The notes under the pieces were generated by a model that did not search any database, was not told the DNA's origin, and was given only the letters and a program-made list of their open reading frames with translations. Below, piece by piece: positions 1 to 11,649 of a DNA stretch of 64,000 bases. The translations under genes were made by a program, and so were the position numbers. Within the stretch, counting starts at the first letter, position 1, and each line of letters starts with the position of its first letter. Origin of the DNA: Metopolophium dirhodum (Eukaryota; Arthropoda; Insecta; Hemiptera; Aphididae). Location: the NCBI RefSeq assembly GCF_019925205.1, contig NC_083560.1, positions 47,352,270 through 47,416,269 on the forward strand, written 5' to 3'.

Positions 1-1580
1 TCTAAAAAAATCATTAATGTATAATTAATATTGTAAATTATGTGTATTTCACTATTTTTAAATCCTCATATAATATTTTCTAATAGATCCTAGTTTTTTT
101 TTTTTTTGGTATTAATATTATGGGTTGATTTTGTACAGTATTATTTATTTATCGTGGGTGAAATAGGTATCGATTTGTCTGTTTTTAATTTAAATTAACA
201 CAGTTCTATATTTGCGTACCCTAGTATAATACCCAATGAGTCAGACGTAAATAAAATATAAATGTTTAAATATTTTTACTAATTTTTTTTTCATTGTCAC
301 GCACTCACGCTAATGTGTATATTCTATAAGTACCTAAAATAAAGAGTAATACATAGTGTGTGAATAGTATGATATTTATGAACATTTTACATTTTTTTCT
401 TCATTCTTTAGTAATAGACCCATATTAGTGCTAATATATAGTTATTTTATTTTCCATGACAAAATTGCTTGGTGTTACTAGCATATTTTGTTGTCTCCGT
501 ATGACAAATGCGTAACATAGCAAAATGTATACTCAACAGATCATGTTTAGTTTCGTTGGTTTACAAATTTGAGTGAATCGAACTATTATGAAATTTGATG
601 GTAAAATATTAATTTAAGTACATAGTTGGTCGATTTTATTCTTATATAACATTGAGGGTTTCTTCACGACAGCTGGCAGGATGGTAGGCAACAATAACTG
701 CTGCATTATTGACCTTAAATTATTATTTATTAAATTATTAAATAAAAGAACACGCATAAATAATGATGTTAATATAAGGTTATTTTTTTAATATATACTG
801 ATTATACTTTTAACAATATGTTTATAATTTTTATGTTAAATATAACAATTATATAAATATGCAGCAAACAACGTGTGCATCAAGTACAAAATCTAATAGA
901 AAAACATGATAGTCAAAATATGCAATGTACAAACAATTTGATGCAATATAAGATTTTATAAAAAAGTTTAATATTAGATGAAAAAATCAATAAAACCTTT
1001 TCAATTATGACCTTTTTATTTTGTCATTTAACAAGACATTTCATACAATATTAATACTTCTGTGATCTAATAATAAAAACGAGAATCACGTCGAGGTCAA
1101 CAAAAATGTCGCAGTGGGCTCTAAAAAAGTGTACAATATAAAGTTGAGCGGTCCCTCACACCAATACGGTAGGCAACAATAGCTGTTGCACTATCGACAT
1201 TAAATTATTAAATAAAATATATGAATAATGATATTAATATAAGGTTTTTTGTTTTAATAGACACTGATTATACTTTTAACGCAATATGTATATATGATGA
1301 TATTATGATAATATATAAAATATAAGACAGCTGTTTTTGATAATGCTATAATAATTTACACTTTTGGCACAACAACATTAGAAAATAATATAAATATTAG
1401 AAGTTTAGAAGTTAAGCGCAATATAAAAATATTGAATTCGGCCCGTCGGCCTACCAAATATATGTGGTGCACCGTATAGCCGTATGGTTATTCACCGTAT
1501 GATGGTTATAATGCGAAATGGTGCTGGGATCTGTAATTATAAAGTTTTATAATACAATAAGAAATACAGTTTCCCCCAAA
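1..1580. other. AT-rich intergenic DNA with repeat fragments
   Basis: No coding exon is recognisable. Roughly 480-610 matches one half of the TTAA-flanked MITE at 61,329-61,754, sharing the order TGTCTCCGT, then TAACATAGCAAA, then TTTGATGGTAA or CTGGATGGTAA. It is therefore a truncated relative. A separate direct repeat is listed on its own. The rest is simple AT-rich sequence. Confidence 0.5.
683..1288. repeat. Direct repeat, two diverged copies 485 bp apart
   Basis: Copy 1 (683-820) and copy 2 (1168-1288) both begin GGTAGGCAACAATA. They share an inner block reading AATAATGATRTTAATATAAGG and both end ACTGATTATACTTTTAAC. The order and spacing are the same, so this is a duplicated segment or two copies of one element. 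No coding potential is seen. Confidence 0.6.
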
Positions 1581-1589
1581 CACACATTA

Positions 1590-3512
1590 TTACATTATTT
1601 TTACTAAAAATGTGTTGGTTTACAGATAAAACTAAGGGGGATGGATATTTTGTATCAATCGCGTTTTTTTTCTTTAACTATTGTTTTGGTAATTACCCTG
1701 TTTACCTGTGCTTTTCATTTAAATAGAGAAAAGGTATTATCAATACATTTTTATTGTTATATCTTATATAAATAATATAATAATTAATTGTATAATTTTA
1801 AGAACAAGAACGCTATACATCTATTCAGCATCAGCACCATGCCAGTGTGTTCGAGATGGTTGAAGTCAAGGTTAATAGGACATTTCACTCGAATTTGTAA
1901 TTTGTCAATCATACCTACAAGTGTATAACATAGCAAATTTGGTAATATCAATAAATTATATGATGAAGCGATAAGAATTCTAAAAACAGATTTTTATTTG
2001 ACGTCAAGTCAAATTAAATTCAACTTTTCCACATTTTTTATTTTTTATTTTTATAAAATGCTCTAATAACTCTTTTTTTAAATAAAAATTTTAGGAATTC
2101 AGGGGATAATATCAAAAATACGAGAAAGTCAATTTCAAGTAGAAATTCAAAAGAAATTTAAATATGTTTTTAGAATTTGTATCGCTTTACTATGTTAATA
2201 GGTACGTTTGGCAAACAACACATTTTTTTTTTTAATGGTCCACCCTTTTTTGTTTACGGTGACAATTGATTGTTTACGGTGACATTTATGTAACAATTGA
2301 ATGTTGGCCATCAAAGAAAATACATTAAGTAAAAATATGACATCGTACTATCGATATCATAATCGAACGAATCGCGTCTATTAAAGGAGAAAAAAGTGAG
2401 CATTTGTCAAAATATAATGTTAAGTTAGTTATTTTTAACTTTTTTAATTTAACTTTGTATAGTCAAAAATCCTGTGTCGCTCGTGTGTTAGACTAAGACA
2501 GATAATCACCGGGTGGAATCCCCTTAACGTTAATTAACATTAATTAACCACGAAATTAACTAATATTAAAGAAAATTATTTAGATAGGTAAAATATTTTT
2601 TAGGTACTATACCAAATTTGCTATGTTATACTCTTGTAGGTATAATTGACAAATTACAAATTTGAGTGAAATGTCTTGATGCTGAATATATGCTGTGTGG
2701 CATTCTTGTTCTTAAAATTATATAGTTAATTATTATATTATTTATATAAGATACTAGAGGAACCCGTGAACTTCGTTGCCCGTTAAATGTAGGTACCAAC
2801 TCTATAGGACTCAAACTTTGTTCAATTCGTCATTTAATATTCAGTGTATGATGTTCAAAATTAATCTTAACTTTTCCGTTGCTCGGAATAAAAATTCTGA
2901 TTCGAAGCAGTATATTATCTGCGGTAGATCGCGGACCACGAGCTGTTTGTACGTAAGTGTGTAATTTAACTCTAAAGTATCAAAGTTATACCAAGTTTGT
3001 CGTATTCTACCTATGGTGGAATTATATAATCAATTAATTAAAATCCTAACATAACCTATTGCGTCACAGTATTTTTTAGATCCGGATTTCCTACTTTTCC
3101 AGTGTGCAACAAAATTTTGTATTATTTAGTTTATTTTTTTCTGAACAGATGGCGCCACTATTGTATTTTTTGACATCCAAATTTTCTACTTTTTCGGTGG
3201 ATTTTTCTAAAATTGTGTTACATAAGAACCTTCTCTTGATAATTACGAACACAACAAAAAAAGAATTATTAAAATCGGTCTAACCGTTCACGCGTGATGC
3301 GATGACCAAGGGAAACAGGGATCCATTTTTATATATAGAGATAACAATGAAAAATTTATTGATAATCACCTTTTCTCTATTTAAATAAAAAGCACAAGTA
3401 AACAGGGTAATTACCAAAACAATAGTTAAAGAAAAAAAACCGCGATGGATACAAAATATCCATCTACCTTAGTTTTATCTGTAAACCAACACATTTTTAG
3501 TAATAATAATGT
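1590..3512. mobile_element. Large imperfect palindrome (TIR-type element) with nested insertion
   Basis: The left arm 1590-1945 is repeated in reverse complement in 2607-3512. Matching landmarks in mirror order are ACTAAAAATGTGTTGG, the GGTAATTACCCTGTTTACCTG block, TTTAAATAGAGAAAAGGT, TATAATTTTAAGAACAAGAA and the inner TAACATAGCAAATTTGG. The centre (1946-2606) is unique AT-rich sequence. The right arm is interrupted by a ~590 bp insertion at about 2754-3341, so that copy is younger. The structure suggests a non-autonomous DNA transposon with long terminal inverted repeats. No transposase is visible and the family is unknown. Confidence 0.75.
2754..3341 (+). mobile_element. Inserted dispersed repeat (TTCGTTGCCCGTTAA family)
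   Basis: This block interrupts the right palindrome arm; the uninterrupted left arm gives the empty-site sequence AGATATAACAAT. It starts CTAGAGGAACCCGTGAACTT, contains TTCGTTGCCCGTTAA and AAATCGGTCTAACCGTT, and ends in a TATATATAGAG tail. A truncated opposite-strand relative lies at 14,545-14,712, where TTAACGGGCAACGAAG is followed by ACAAAGTTTGAGTC-type sequence in mirror order. Superfamily not assigned. Confidence 0.65.
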
Positions 3513-3689
3513 AAGTTATAACTTATGAGGAAAAGTGACTTTAAGGCAGTGATAGCGGCTATGGAAATTCATGTGGAGTAACAGAAAAGGTGAAAGTGAA
3601 TAGTTGGATATACAGAATAGAAAATGACACGATAACGCAAACACCACCACGTCTATATTTATTTATATAGTGCATATCAGCATACAGTA

Positions 3690-4060
3690 ATATGAAGAAA
3701 AAAAAGTTGGACAAATATGTGTCCCTCTGCTGAACAGTAGGTTACAAGCGGGTCACTGTAATGGTAATGGATGGTGTTAAATTTTAATTCAATGATATAA
3801 TATCTTTATACACAAAAACGATTCTGAGCGAAGACGGTCAGTCAGCCTATATTATATTAGTAAGTATATTTGATGATATTATTGGGAATAAAGTAATTTA
3901 TTTACCTGTTTACGTGGAACCTTGTTTTAAATTTTCAATCCTTAAGTATAAAAGTTGAATATTTTATCACAGTTATTTTTTTTATAAGATATTTAAGTTC
4001 AACTAGAGATAAAATTAAATATTTAAATGGAGAATGTCAAGTTAATTTATTTTTTTTTAA
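3690..4060 (+). repeat. Left-end fragment of the GATTCTGAGCG repeat family
   Basis: It contains CTGAACAGTAGGTTACAAG, GGGTCACTGTAATG, ATTCAATGATATAATATC and ACGATTCTGAGCGAAGACGG in the same order as the copies at 11,650, 17,830 and 35,893. It runs out within AT-rich sequence, so only the left portion remains. No ORF. Confidence 0.7.
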
Positions 4061-4957
4061 ATTTTTAAACATTATTTGTGGACACTTGAAACTTTTAATG
4101 TGCCTATATAAAATAAAATATTTTCACAAAAATAGTACCTAAAATAAATTACTCTAATAGCTATAATATAATATAATATACTTAGTAATCCAGATTAATA
4201 TTTTAGAAAATTATTTACCATACATACGAAGACGGAATAGGTTTTTTCTATTCGCGTTGGTTATAATTGTCACTATAAAAACCACATATTGTCTCAGATA
4301 TTTTCACTAGTAAATAATATATACATTATACATTATAAATGTAATATATTATAAGCTTTTAATGAAAATATGTATGTATACATAAAGTATAATGTACGAT
4401 GTACCTATCACTTAAGGTTAGGTAACATATTAATTTTTACGTGAAAGAATTACCGTCTACCGAAAATGATGTTGTATTGAAGAAAGATGTCGGAAAATGT
4501 ACAAAATATGATCTTGTATTAACCTCATGCCTAATTCACGGTAATAACACTACTACAGCTCGTCTGGCGGGGACCCAAGCTCTGCCTATATGTATACCAA
4601 AAGGGTTGTGTCAGCACATTCTCTTTCTCGCTGGCCGATAAGTTCCCACGAAGTTATTGCGCATAATGAAATTACCTATACATAATTGAAACGTTTATAC
4701 CTCTACTGCACTGCATTGCATTACAATTAACATTGCTACAGTATTACATGACTGACAGGGGTTCCTAACAATTGTGTAAATATAAAATGTATATAATAAT
4801 CGATTATACACATCTATTGATATTAATGTTTATACCTACATTGTAATAACTAATAACATAAAAATAAGACAAATATAAAAAAAACTACAAATGTATATAA
4901 ATAGTTATATTAAAGTTAGATGTTAAAGTTAAGAACCTGTATTATTATATTATACAC
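4061..4957. other. AT-rich spacer, no gene seen
   Basis: The only GC-richer part is about 4,545-4,670, where a 66-codon open frame occurs. It has no recognisable motif, exon signal or family resemblance, so I read it as chance or old repeat sequence. Confidence 0.4.
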
Positions 4958-5160
4958 CAGTGGTTTTCTAACTGGGTGCCGCGGCACACTGGTGTGTCGC
5001 AAACAATCACTGTGTGCCGCGGTCTTCTGAAAAATGTCAACTATTTGTCAAAGAATAAAATTATAAAAATATAATTGATAAAAATTTGTTAGCCCATCAA
5101 GCACACATTTCTAATGAAATGTATTTAATTATAATCCATAACAAAGTTTGAAAACCACTG
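4958..5160. mobile_element. hAT-type MITE, 203 bp
   Basis: The ends are inverted: CAGTGGTTTTCTAACTGGGT on the left, and AAAGTTTGAAAACCACTG on the right, whose complement reads CAGTGGTTTTCAAACTTT. CAGTGGTTYTCAAACT is a common hAT terminus. A second internal hairpin, GTGCCGCGGCACACTGGTGTG, follows the left end. The flanking 8-mers TTATACAC and CTCTACAC agree at 6 of 8 positions, consistent with a decayed 8 bp target duplication. Non-coding. Confidence 0.75.
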
Positions 5161-5218
5161 CTCTACACTTATAAGTTATAATAAGTACTGGAGAATAAGA
5201 TCAAATGCAAATATTAAA

Positions 5219-5395
5219 ATAATGCTATATTACCTTCCTCCAGGTGTTCGGAGGGCTCTTGAGGTCGTGTATTCGAGAATTTGATCAAATACGCCGTACA
5301 ATATAATTGTATGTAATATATATATATATATAAAATAATATCTGTAATTAATATTATAATATATTAAATTCCTCACCTGACTCGCAGCTGCCTAT
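5219..5395 (-). repeat. LTR-like repeat fragment, reverse orientation
   Basis: Read on the minus strand it matches 9,340-9,515: a splice-donor-like stretch, then ATTATATTGTACGGYGTATTTGATC, ATTCTCGAATACACGA and GAGAGCCCTCCGAAC..CTGGAGGAAGGTAAT. It therefore belongs to the same dispersed family as 8,883-9,515 and 15,505-15,960. Confidence 0.65.
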
Positions 5396-6545
5396 GGTCT
5401 ATGTTGTTCCTTAGAACCGGAACCACAATTTAATATACAATAAGTTTTCCGGTTCTTTTAGGTTCTTATCGGTTCTAAGTTATTTCAAATAACTTAAAAT
5501 TTTATTTAAATTGAATTTAGTTGTAATCAAATAATTATTTTTCATAGAAATATTTTTGTTTTGTACATAGTAAGATGTGATATTTTAATATTTTAACTCG
5601 AAATAATCGTATTATAGGTACGACCGAAACTGATTAATTTACATACATACGGGTTGCATTTTTCATTGGTAATGTACCGAGAATGGTCGACAACAATGAT
5701 GTGTTTTTCTACAATCTTTACCAAATATCTACGACTATTACGAGAAATAATATTTATATAGTTATTTATAACTCTGTCTCACATTCTCAAACACAGTCAC
5801 ACACTCACACATTAACACATACGAGTAACTTACGACTTATTAATTTTATGGTCATACTGTAATTTTATGTTTTGCTTATTAGTTATTAGCAACTTCTAAG
5901 ACCTAAACCCAGCACACTTGTTAATCAATTAAAATCATTTTTGAAAAATGAATACACTTCTTAAATTAATAATTTCTTACCTAGTAAAATTATTAAATTA
6001 ATTACTGATTTTATTAATAACTGTTTAATTCCTTAATTACCCACCTAATAATAAATTATTTCAAAATTATTATATAGCCAGTTTTATTAGTTTTCATTTT
6101 CCAGTATAAATTTAAGAAGTAGGTTCAAAAAGTTCTAATAATATCTGGATGAATGTAACAAACTAACATTACACTATTTTAAATTAACAATTATAAAATT
6201 AATTTTGCAAACCGAAATAAATTGAGTAAAATTAAAAAAGTATTTGGAATATATTTTAAATACTTTTTGAATGGATGTATTTGTATTTGTATTTAAATAA
6301 AATTGTAAAAGTATCTTAAATCTTTTATAATACTGGGCCAAGTTATGACTTAATGAGTAAAAAATCTACCTAATAAGCAATAGGTAATTTTTGAAAAAAC
6401 TCATTTTTAAGAACCGGTAAGAACCGGAACCCATATTTTGTAATTTTAAGAACCGGAATCGGAACCGGAACCTATTATATCTTTTTTATAAGAACCGAAC
6501 CGGAATTAGAACCTGAAAAATCCTAAAGGTTCCAGTCCCTGGTTG
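5395..6545. repeat. Region bounded by GAACCGG-rich inverted motifs, probably a non-autonomous DNA transposon
   Basis: The left edge (5,405-5,485) is rich in TTAGAACCGGAACC and its complement (CCGGTTCTTTTAGGTTC). The right edge (6,400-6,543) has six or more AAGAACCGG units and ends in GGTTCCAGTCCCTGG. The ~900 bp between is AT-rich with no ORF. Motif-dense facing ends look like subterminal repeats of a hAT-like element, but I could not align clean termini or a target duplication. Confidence 0.4.
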
Positions 6546-7800
6546 TATTAGACAAGAACTACTACCCAGTAATTATACAATAACGCCGAGTATATCAGGA
6601 CCAGATAATGAACCACTATATGCGTCTATGCGTGGTAGCTATAACCAAAATTATAATCAAAATCGACAATATATTTCAATATTGACGCTCACGTAGTAAA
6701 ACAATTAAGCAGCGCAATCTTATTTGGAAATTACTTTTTGATCAAAAATAATGCCCTGATCGATTTCAAAGACAGTAACATTATTTTAAATAATAATATA
6801 AATATCCAATTAAAAATCAACAATATAAACGCGCTCAATAGTATAAATAATACCAACATTATTGTAGAATTAACAGGTAGCATATTTAATTGCCCAGATA
6901 ACTTTTCTATAGCTCACTGTATATCTGCAGATCTCAAAATGAATAAGGGGATAACAAATTTAACATCCAAAGAATACGGTGATACTAAACCACAACTTGC
7001 ATTACAAATAAAATGTAGAGGACACAATACCTATAATCAATAACTATAAAACTATATTTCACTTAATAACAAAAAATGTAAACTATCACAAGCCCAAATA
7101 TAAGGATCTAAAATCTTCAATTCACAATCTAAAACTTGAAGCTATAACTAAACATTCCAAAAATTGCAATACCCACCTTAGCTTCAGAGATAGACAAATT
7201 AAATTGGTCTATAGTAAAACAATTAATATACTCGAAATTTCAAAATACTAACATTGAAATACATATATACACCATAAAGACGAACAAAACATAACACAAA
7301 ATTGGAAATCAAAAGAACACGCTAACATAATAAATAACATTTATACATTTTTTAATGATAATAATGATAATAATGATAATAATATTAATAAAATTGAAAC
7401 AAAAATAAAAGACATGGTACAACCTAAATATCAAAATCAAACTAATAATATATTTCCTCGTATATTTCCTATATTCAAACCAGAAGAAAACGTCCTCAAC
7501 GATGGGAATTGTGGATTGTATACCGTTACAACAAAAATGTGCAATAAAATTTCCAACAATATATACACATACATGTTCACATACAAGAAATACCGACGCT
7601 CGCTTCATTGATACGCAACATAAAACTTAAAGTAACGGAAAACGATGATAAAAACACAACGATTAAAATAAATAAAAAGGTCAAACAAACCAACATTCTT
7701 AAAAGTACCAAAAATATTAAGTCTATAATTCACAAATCACACAACACAACTAATTTAAGTCAACATAAGCACAAAAATAAATGTTAAAACAAATGAATGC
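6546..7800 (+). pseudogene. Decayed retroelement polyprotein: protease-like, macro-domain-like, OTU-like
   Basis: Several open frames in tandem, broken by frameshifts and stops, read as one old polyprotein. About 6,545-6,700 encodes an Asn/Gln-rich stretch including EPLYASMRGSYNQN. Then GNYFLIKNNALIDFKDSNI (about 6,725-6,785) resembles the C-terminal part of a retrotransposon aspartic protease. ELTGSIFNCPDNFSIAHCIS followed by DLKMNKGI (about 6,870-6,955) resembles the start of a macro domain, and after a frameshift FHLITKNVNYHKPKYKDLKS (about 7,060-7,120) resembles its middle. At about 7,490-7,545, NDGNCGLYTVTTKMCNKI resembles the catalytic-Cys motif of OTU proteases. No reverse transcriptase is recognisable. 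Domain names rest on recalled motifs. It is certainly inactive; an unrelated AT-rich ORF remnant is the alternative. Confidence 0.5.
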
Positions 7801-7821
7801 TAAAAAAAAAATGTAATTGAT

Positions 7822-8215
7822 TAACCTAATTTTAGTTAGAATAAGATATAAAAAAAATGTTAAAGTAAGTTAAATATAAAGAATGAGTAAAATTTTTTCT
7901 AACCTAACTTAAATCAGCATAAGCATGAAAAAAATATGAATAAATAAAAAAAAATGTAAAATGATTAACCTAATTTAAGTCAGCATAAGTATGAAAAACA
8001 AATTTTAAAAAATATAAAAAAAGAAAAAAAATTTAAAAGGATTAACCTAATTTAAGTTAGTATAAGGTATAAAAAATGTTAAAGCAAGTACATACAAAGA
8101 TTGTGTAAAATTTTTTTTTACCTAATTAAGTCAGCGAAGGCATGAAAATAATTGTAAAAAAATATAATCAAATGCGAAAAAAAATTAACCTAATTTAAGC
8201 TAGTATACTGCTATA
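7822..8215. repeat. Dimeric tandem repeat, ~143 bp period
   Basis: A TAACCTAATTTAAGTYAGYAT core starts near 7,822, 7,900, 7,965, 8,043, 8,119 and 8,185. The spacings alternate about 78/65/78/76/66, so the higher-order unit is ~143 bp made of two diverged halves. The spacers are A-rich with shared pieces (AAAGTAAGT, GTAAAATTTTTT). It lies directly downstream of the decayed retroelement. Confidence 0.7.
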
Positions 8216-8882
8216 AGTAAGAAAATAAATGTTAGAGTAGGAAATATATAAAAAAAAAGTAAAAAAATCCTCATTTAACTTCTAAGCTATCATAAAAAAA
8301 AAACGTTCATGGATTAAGTACATTGTAAGCGAATTAACTATAAAAATTTATATTTAGATAAGCATACCAAAAATGTCATTAGTTAAAAGTTAAAACTATG
8401 TAGAATATATAGAATAAGAAACAAAATATGTAAAAATTCATAATATGTCAACATGACAATATATTGTACACAAATATTAAATTTAAAACAAAAATGTATA
8501 GCTATCATTACAACACCAGATAGGGAACTTAAAATATAAAATATATAAGATTATTAACAAGAATAGAAACACAACAATGGAATGCGGGGAGTACGAACTT
8601 TCAGCTTCAGTTCTATCTTCCTAATTTTGTCCTATGTAATATGTAAACTTTAATCTTACTTACATTGCCCTTTTTAGATTGTATAATACAATTTTTTTCT
8701 TTATATAATATATGTATGTAAATGTCCAGTTTAAATTGTATAACTTTTTCAAGTTTCAAGTTTCAAGTTTCAAATTTCAATTTTTTTTCACTTTCTCTCT
8801 CTTCTACTTAAATATTTGTATTGTTCTCACTCTCTCCCACGAGCGGTGTTGTGAGGGCACAACACAAAAAAGTGCAGGGTGG

Positions 8883-9515
8883 TTGTAATGATATGCTCAC
8901 ACACCATTATAATAAACTAAAATTTTACAGAATAATAAACAACGGCCATACTGTTGTTTGTAGAAATCGGTCGCATCAAATAAAACCATTAACAACGACA
9001 ATTAAGATATCGGCACGCACTTATAACGGTAATACGTAGGATGTGTGTGACTTTATTTTATGCTGCCGCCAAAAAATAATCTAGTTCCCAGGCTCACGAC
9101 TTTTTGATAAAGCCGCCTACCTCTCTCAGGTCAGCATCCTCGCGTCGTCTCTTAAACCAGTGTATGAGCACCAACCACCAGAGTAGAAACCTCTCAAGTC
9201 TCAAAAAACCGATTTCAACGAGCGACAACTGGACTCCTTATGCGAGAAATAATCAGTGCGTTCTTTAATTCAATTTGTGTATTTGAAGTATTACTTTGTT
9301 TCATCTAAAACCTAAAACTCCTACAATATTATCTACAAACAACTGCGAATCAGGTAAGGCATATAATATAATATTTTATGTTGATTGCAGTTAATACATT
9401 CTATGTGCTTTTTCCATAAAATTATATTGTACGGTGTATTTGATCTAATTCTCGAATACACGATCTCGAGAGCCCTCCGAACCTGGAGGAAGGTAATAGC
9501 GTAATTTTACTACTC
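8883..9515 (+). repeat. LTR-like dispersed repeat block
   Basis: It shares long stretches with the reverse complement of 15,505-15,960: TGATATKATGCTCACACA, TAGTTCCCAGGCTCACGA, TTTTTGATAAAGCCGCCTAC, CACCAGAGTA, TTTGTGTATTTGAAGTATTACTT, GCRARTCAGGTAAGRCAT and TTATATTGTACGGTG. The part near 9,350 contains a consensus splice donor (CAG|GTAAGG) kept in both copies. GC-rich blocks, a 500-600 bp size, and a position after a decayed polyprotein fit an LTR or 5' leader of a retroelement. Exact ends are not resolved. Confidence 0.55.
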
Positions 9516-10050
9516 TAACTTTACTATTTTAATATAACTATCGACAGGAGTCGCTTTTATATTTATCTTATTTCTACGTTATTACAATGTATCTTAAATA
9601 TTTTTCCACTGCTATCTATTATAACAACTTATACATTTTCAAGCTGTTTGACCCAACGAAAAAATTGTTTTGACATTTATAGAAGAAAAACTAAAAATTT
9701 TAAATGTCTATAAATAGCTCAAAAAAGAGTCAAAATATTTTTAATATTATACCATGATTAGAAAAAGCGAATACGTTCCTTGCATTTGTAAATGTCATTG
9801 TGTGTATAAAATATAATAATATTATACGTATAGGTACTTTAAAAGTTTCAAGTACCTACACACGAATAATATTAATAATATTATACTATTATAAATGAAT
9901 AATTCACAATTGAGATAATACGCATAAAAATATTCTGTGCGCTGTATAGTACTATATAGTGTATATATAGTGTGTACTGAAAATAATTTGAACACAAGTC
10001 ACAATATCTTAATCGACAAATGACACAACCTATCTCAGTAGGTAATAAAA
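9516..10050. other. AT-rich spacer, nothing recognised
   Basis: Simple AT-rich sequence with no exon-like stretch. Around 9,640-9,740 it has weak similarity to the interior of the GATTCTGAGCG family (TTTTGACCCAACGAAAAAATT, GAAAAACTAAAAATTT), suggesting an old fragment. Confidence 0.35.
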
Positions 10051-10054
10051 GTAA

Positions 10055-10310
10055 TAATTTGATAGAGGGACTGAACGGACGAGCGGATTAAGGCGTTGGT
10101 TCGATGCTGGCCGCGGGTGGCATTTTTCTTCAGGAAAGTCACGGTGTCCGGAGAGAAGTGCCGCCATCCCCCACCCAGGCATGGCAGATACCTACGGGTG
10201 CCCACTAAAAAAATCTGCCAATCTGTGTAAACGTGTTTAAACTTACAGTACCCTCCCACACAGTAAAATACCACCCAATGGCCTAAATTTCCGCGGGTTA
10301 GTTAATAAAA
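10055..10310 (+). repeat. tRNA-derived SINE
   Basis: GGACGAGCGGATTAAGGCG resembles the A-box half of a Leu/Ser-type tRNA, and GGTTCGATGC fits a pol III B box. The body continues CACCCAGGCATGGCAG..TACGGGTGCCCA. A relative lies on the minus strand at about 44,760-44,950, where the complement reads GGTTTGAATCCCAGCC, then AACCAGGCATGGCAGG, then ACATACGGGTGCCCA. Two copies in opposite orientation with B-box-like heads support a SINE family rather than a tRNA gene; the head is short and no cloverleaf closes. Confidence 0.6.
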
Positions 10311-11640
10311 ATAAATAAATAATTGGACAACGTAAAATCGATTGCTGCAGCAATATCTGTGTCATCAATATCTGTGAGTGTTTCCAATAAAATATTAACT
10401 ATACCTTGATTAGGCATTATATAATATAATTAATATGAATTATATATTATAATAACGTCGAAGGAATGTTTGTATTATATATTTCGCCAGGTAATTACGG
10501 TCATTCTATAAAATGATATAAAATACCTTGGCATTATATTATTATATTTTAATGAGTAATGACTGAATTCAACATTTTTCTGGCAACATAATAATATAAT
10601 ATTATGTAAGTACCCATGTGGCTATATATTATACAGTGTACATACGATTCAGCATTATTTTTCATGCAACCATTTTCCATTGAATTTGTTTGTTTGTCCT
10701 AATAAATTTTAAGAAGATTATAATGTCTAGTAATTAAAATGTATTTTATCTTACCTATATTTTATCTACAAAATTACATTTCTGAACTTTTGAAAATAAT
10801 GAATAATTCTGCCATCATACGCATAAACACGTGATGTTCTAGTACCATTGTACCAATTAAAGCTTTCGAAGTTTCCTAAAAAATCTGTTATAATTTCCAA
10901 ACATAGGTTCGCATTTTATCATAAGGAAATAAACTATAAGCCCTATTTAGGATATTAAATACAATAAGTCCAACAAAGTTTAAATTATGTTAACTAAAAT
11001 AATATTTTTTAGAAAGTTTTGTTTTCAAACCATCTGAATCATTTAGGTACTTATCGCACAAAACGATATGTACTTACTTACTATTGTCTTTAGATGTTTT
11101 ACGATATGTATTATGTAAACGTTGCATTTAAATTTTAAAACCACACAGAATTGTGTAGGTACTATATAGTATATACAGCAATTTAATTTGCAAAGTGTAT
11201 GTATATAAATGATTATTATTTGTTAAAATCTACATGATACCGAAATTTTACACACGCAACAAGTGTAAAACCAAATCCGCGAACACGGCCCAACACAAAC
11301 GACTTCAGGATGCTCGTCTTAAACTGAACCACACGCATCATTTAAGTTTTCTAGTTGTTGTTGTCAAATTGTTTGTGGACGGTTTTCAAATCATTACCTA
11401 CCATAATACCATAGCATTGATTATGAATACGAGTATTTATAATCAATGGTCATAAGTAAGGCCGAGGATTTCTTGCTTTTCATATTCATCTAGATAGGTC
11501 ACACTACAATGTGAGTGATGTATACTGTATACGGCTATACATATAATGTTTCATAACACATGGAGGCTCCATTAAAAAATTTTAAACCTATTATTATTAA
11601 ATTAAAATAAATGCATATTTTATTGTACCTAGGTAAATTA
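10311..11640. other. AT-rich intergenic spacer
   Basis: No exon, repeat boundary or RNA gene is recognised. The 73-codon frame at 11,234-11,455 has no motif or splice context and is treated as chance. Confidence 0.4.
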
Positions 11641-11649
11641 AACAGTTTT

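Noticed and set aside
4441..4641. 66-codon frame in a GC-richer patch
   Set aside because: No initiator context, domain or splice partner; probably part of an unrecognised repeat.
7309..7608. 99-codon minus-strand frame
   Set aside because: Shadow of the plus-strand decayed polyprotein; poly-Ile/Tyr composition reflects AAT-rich repeats read backwards.
10075..10125. Possible intact tRNA gene (Leu/Ser-like A and B boxes)
   Set aside because: Boxes are too close together and no acceptor stem or anticodon arm can be closed; a related copy elsewhere indicates a SINE head.
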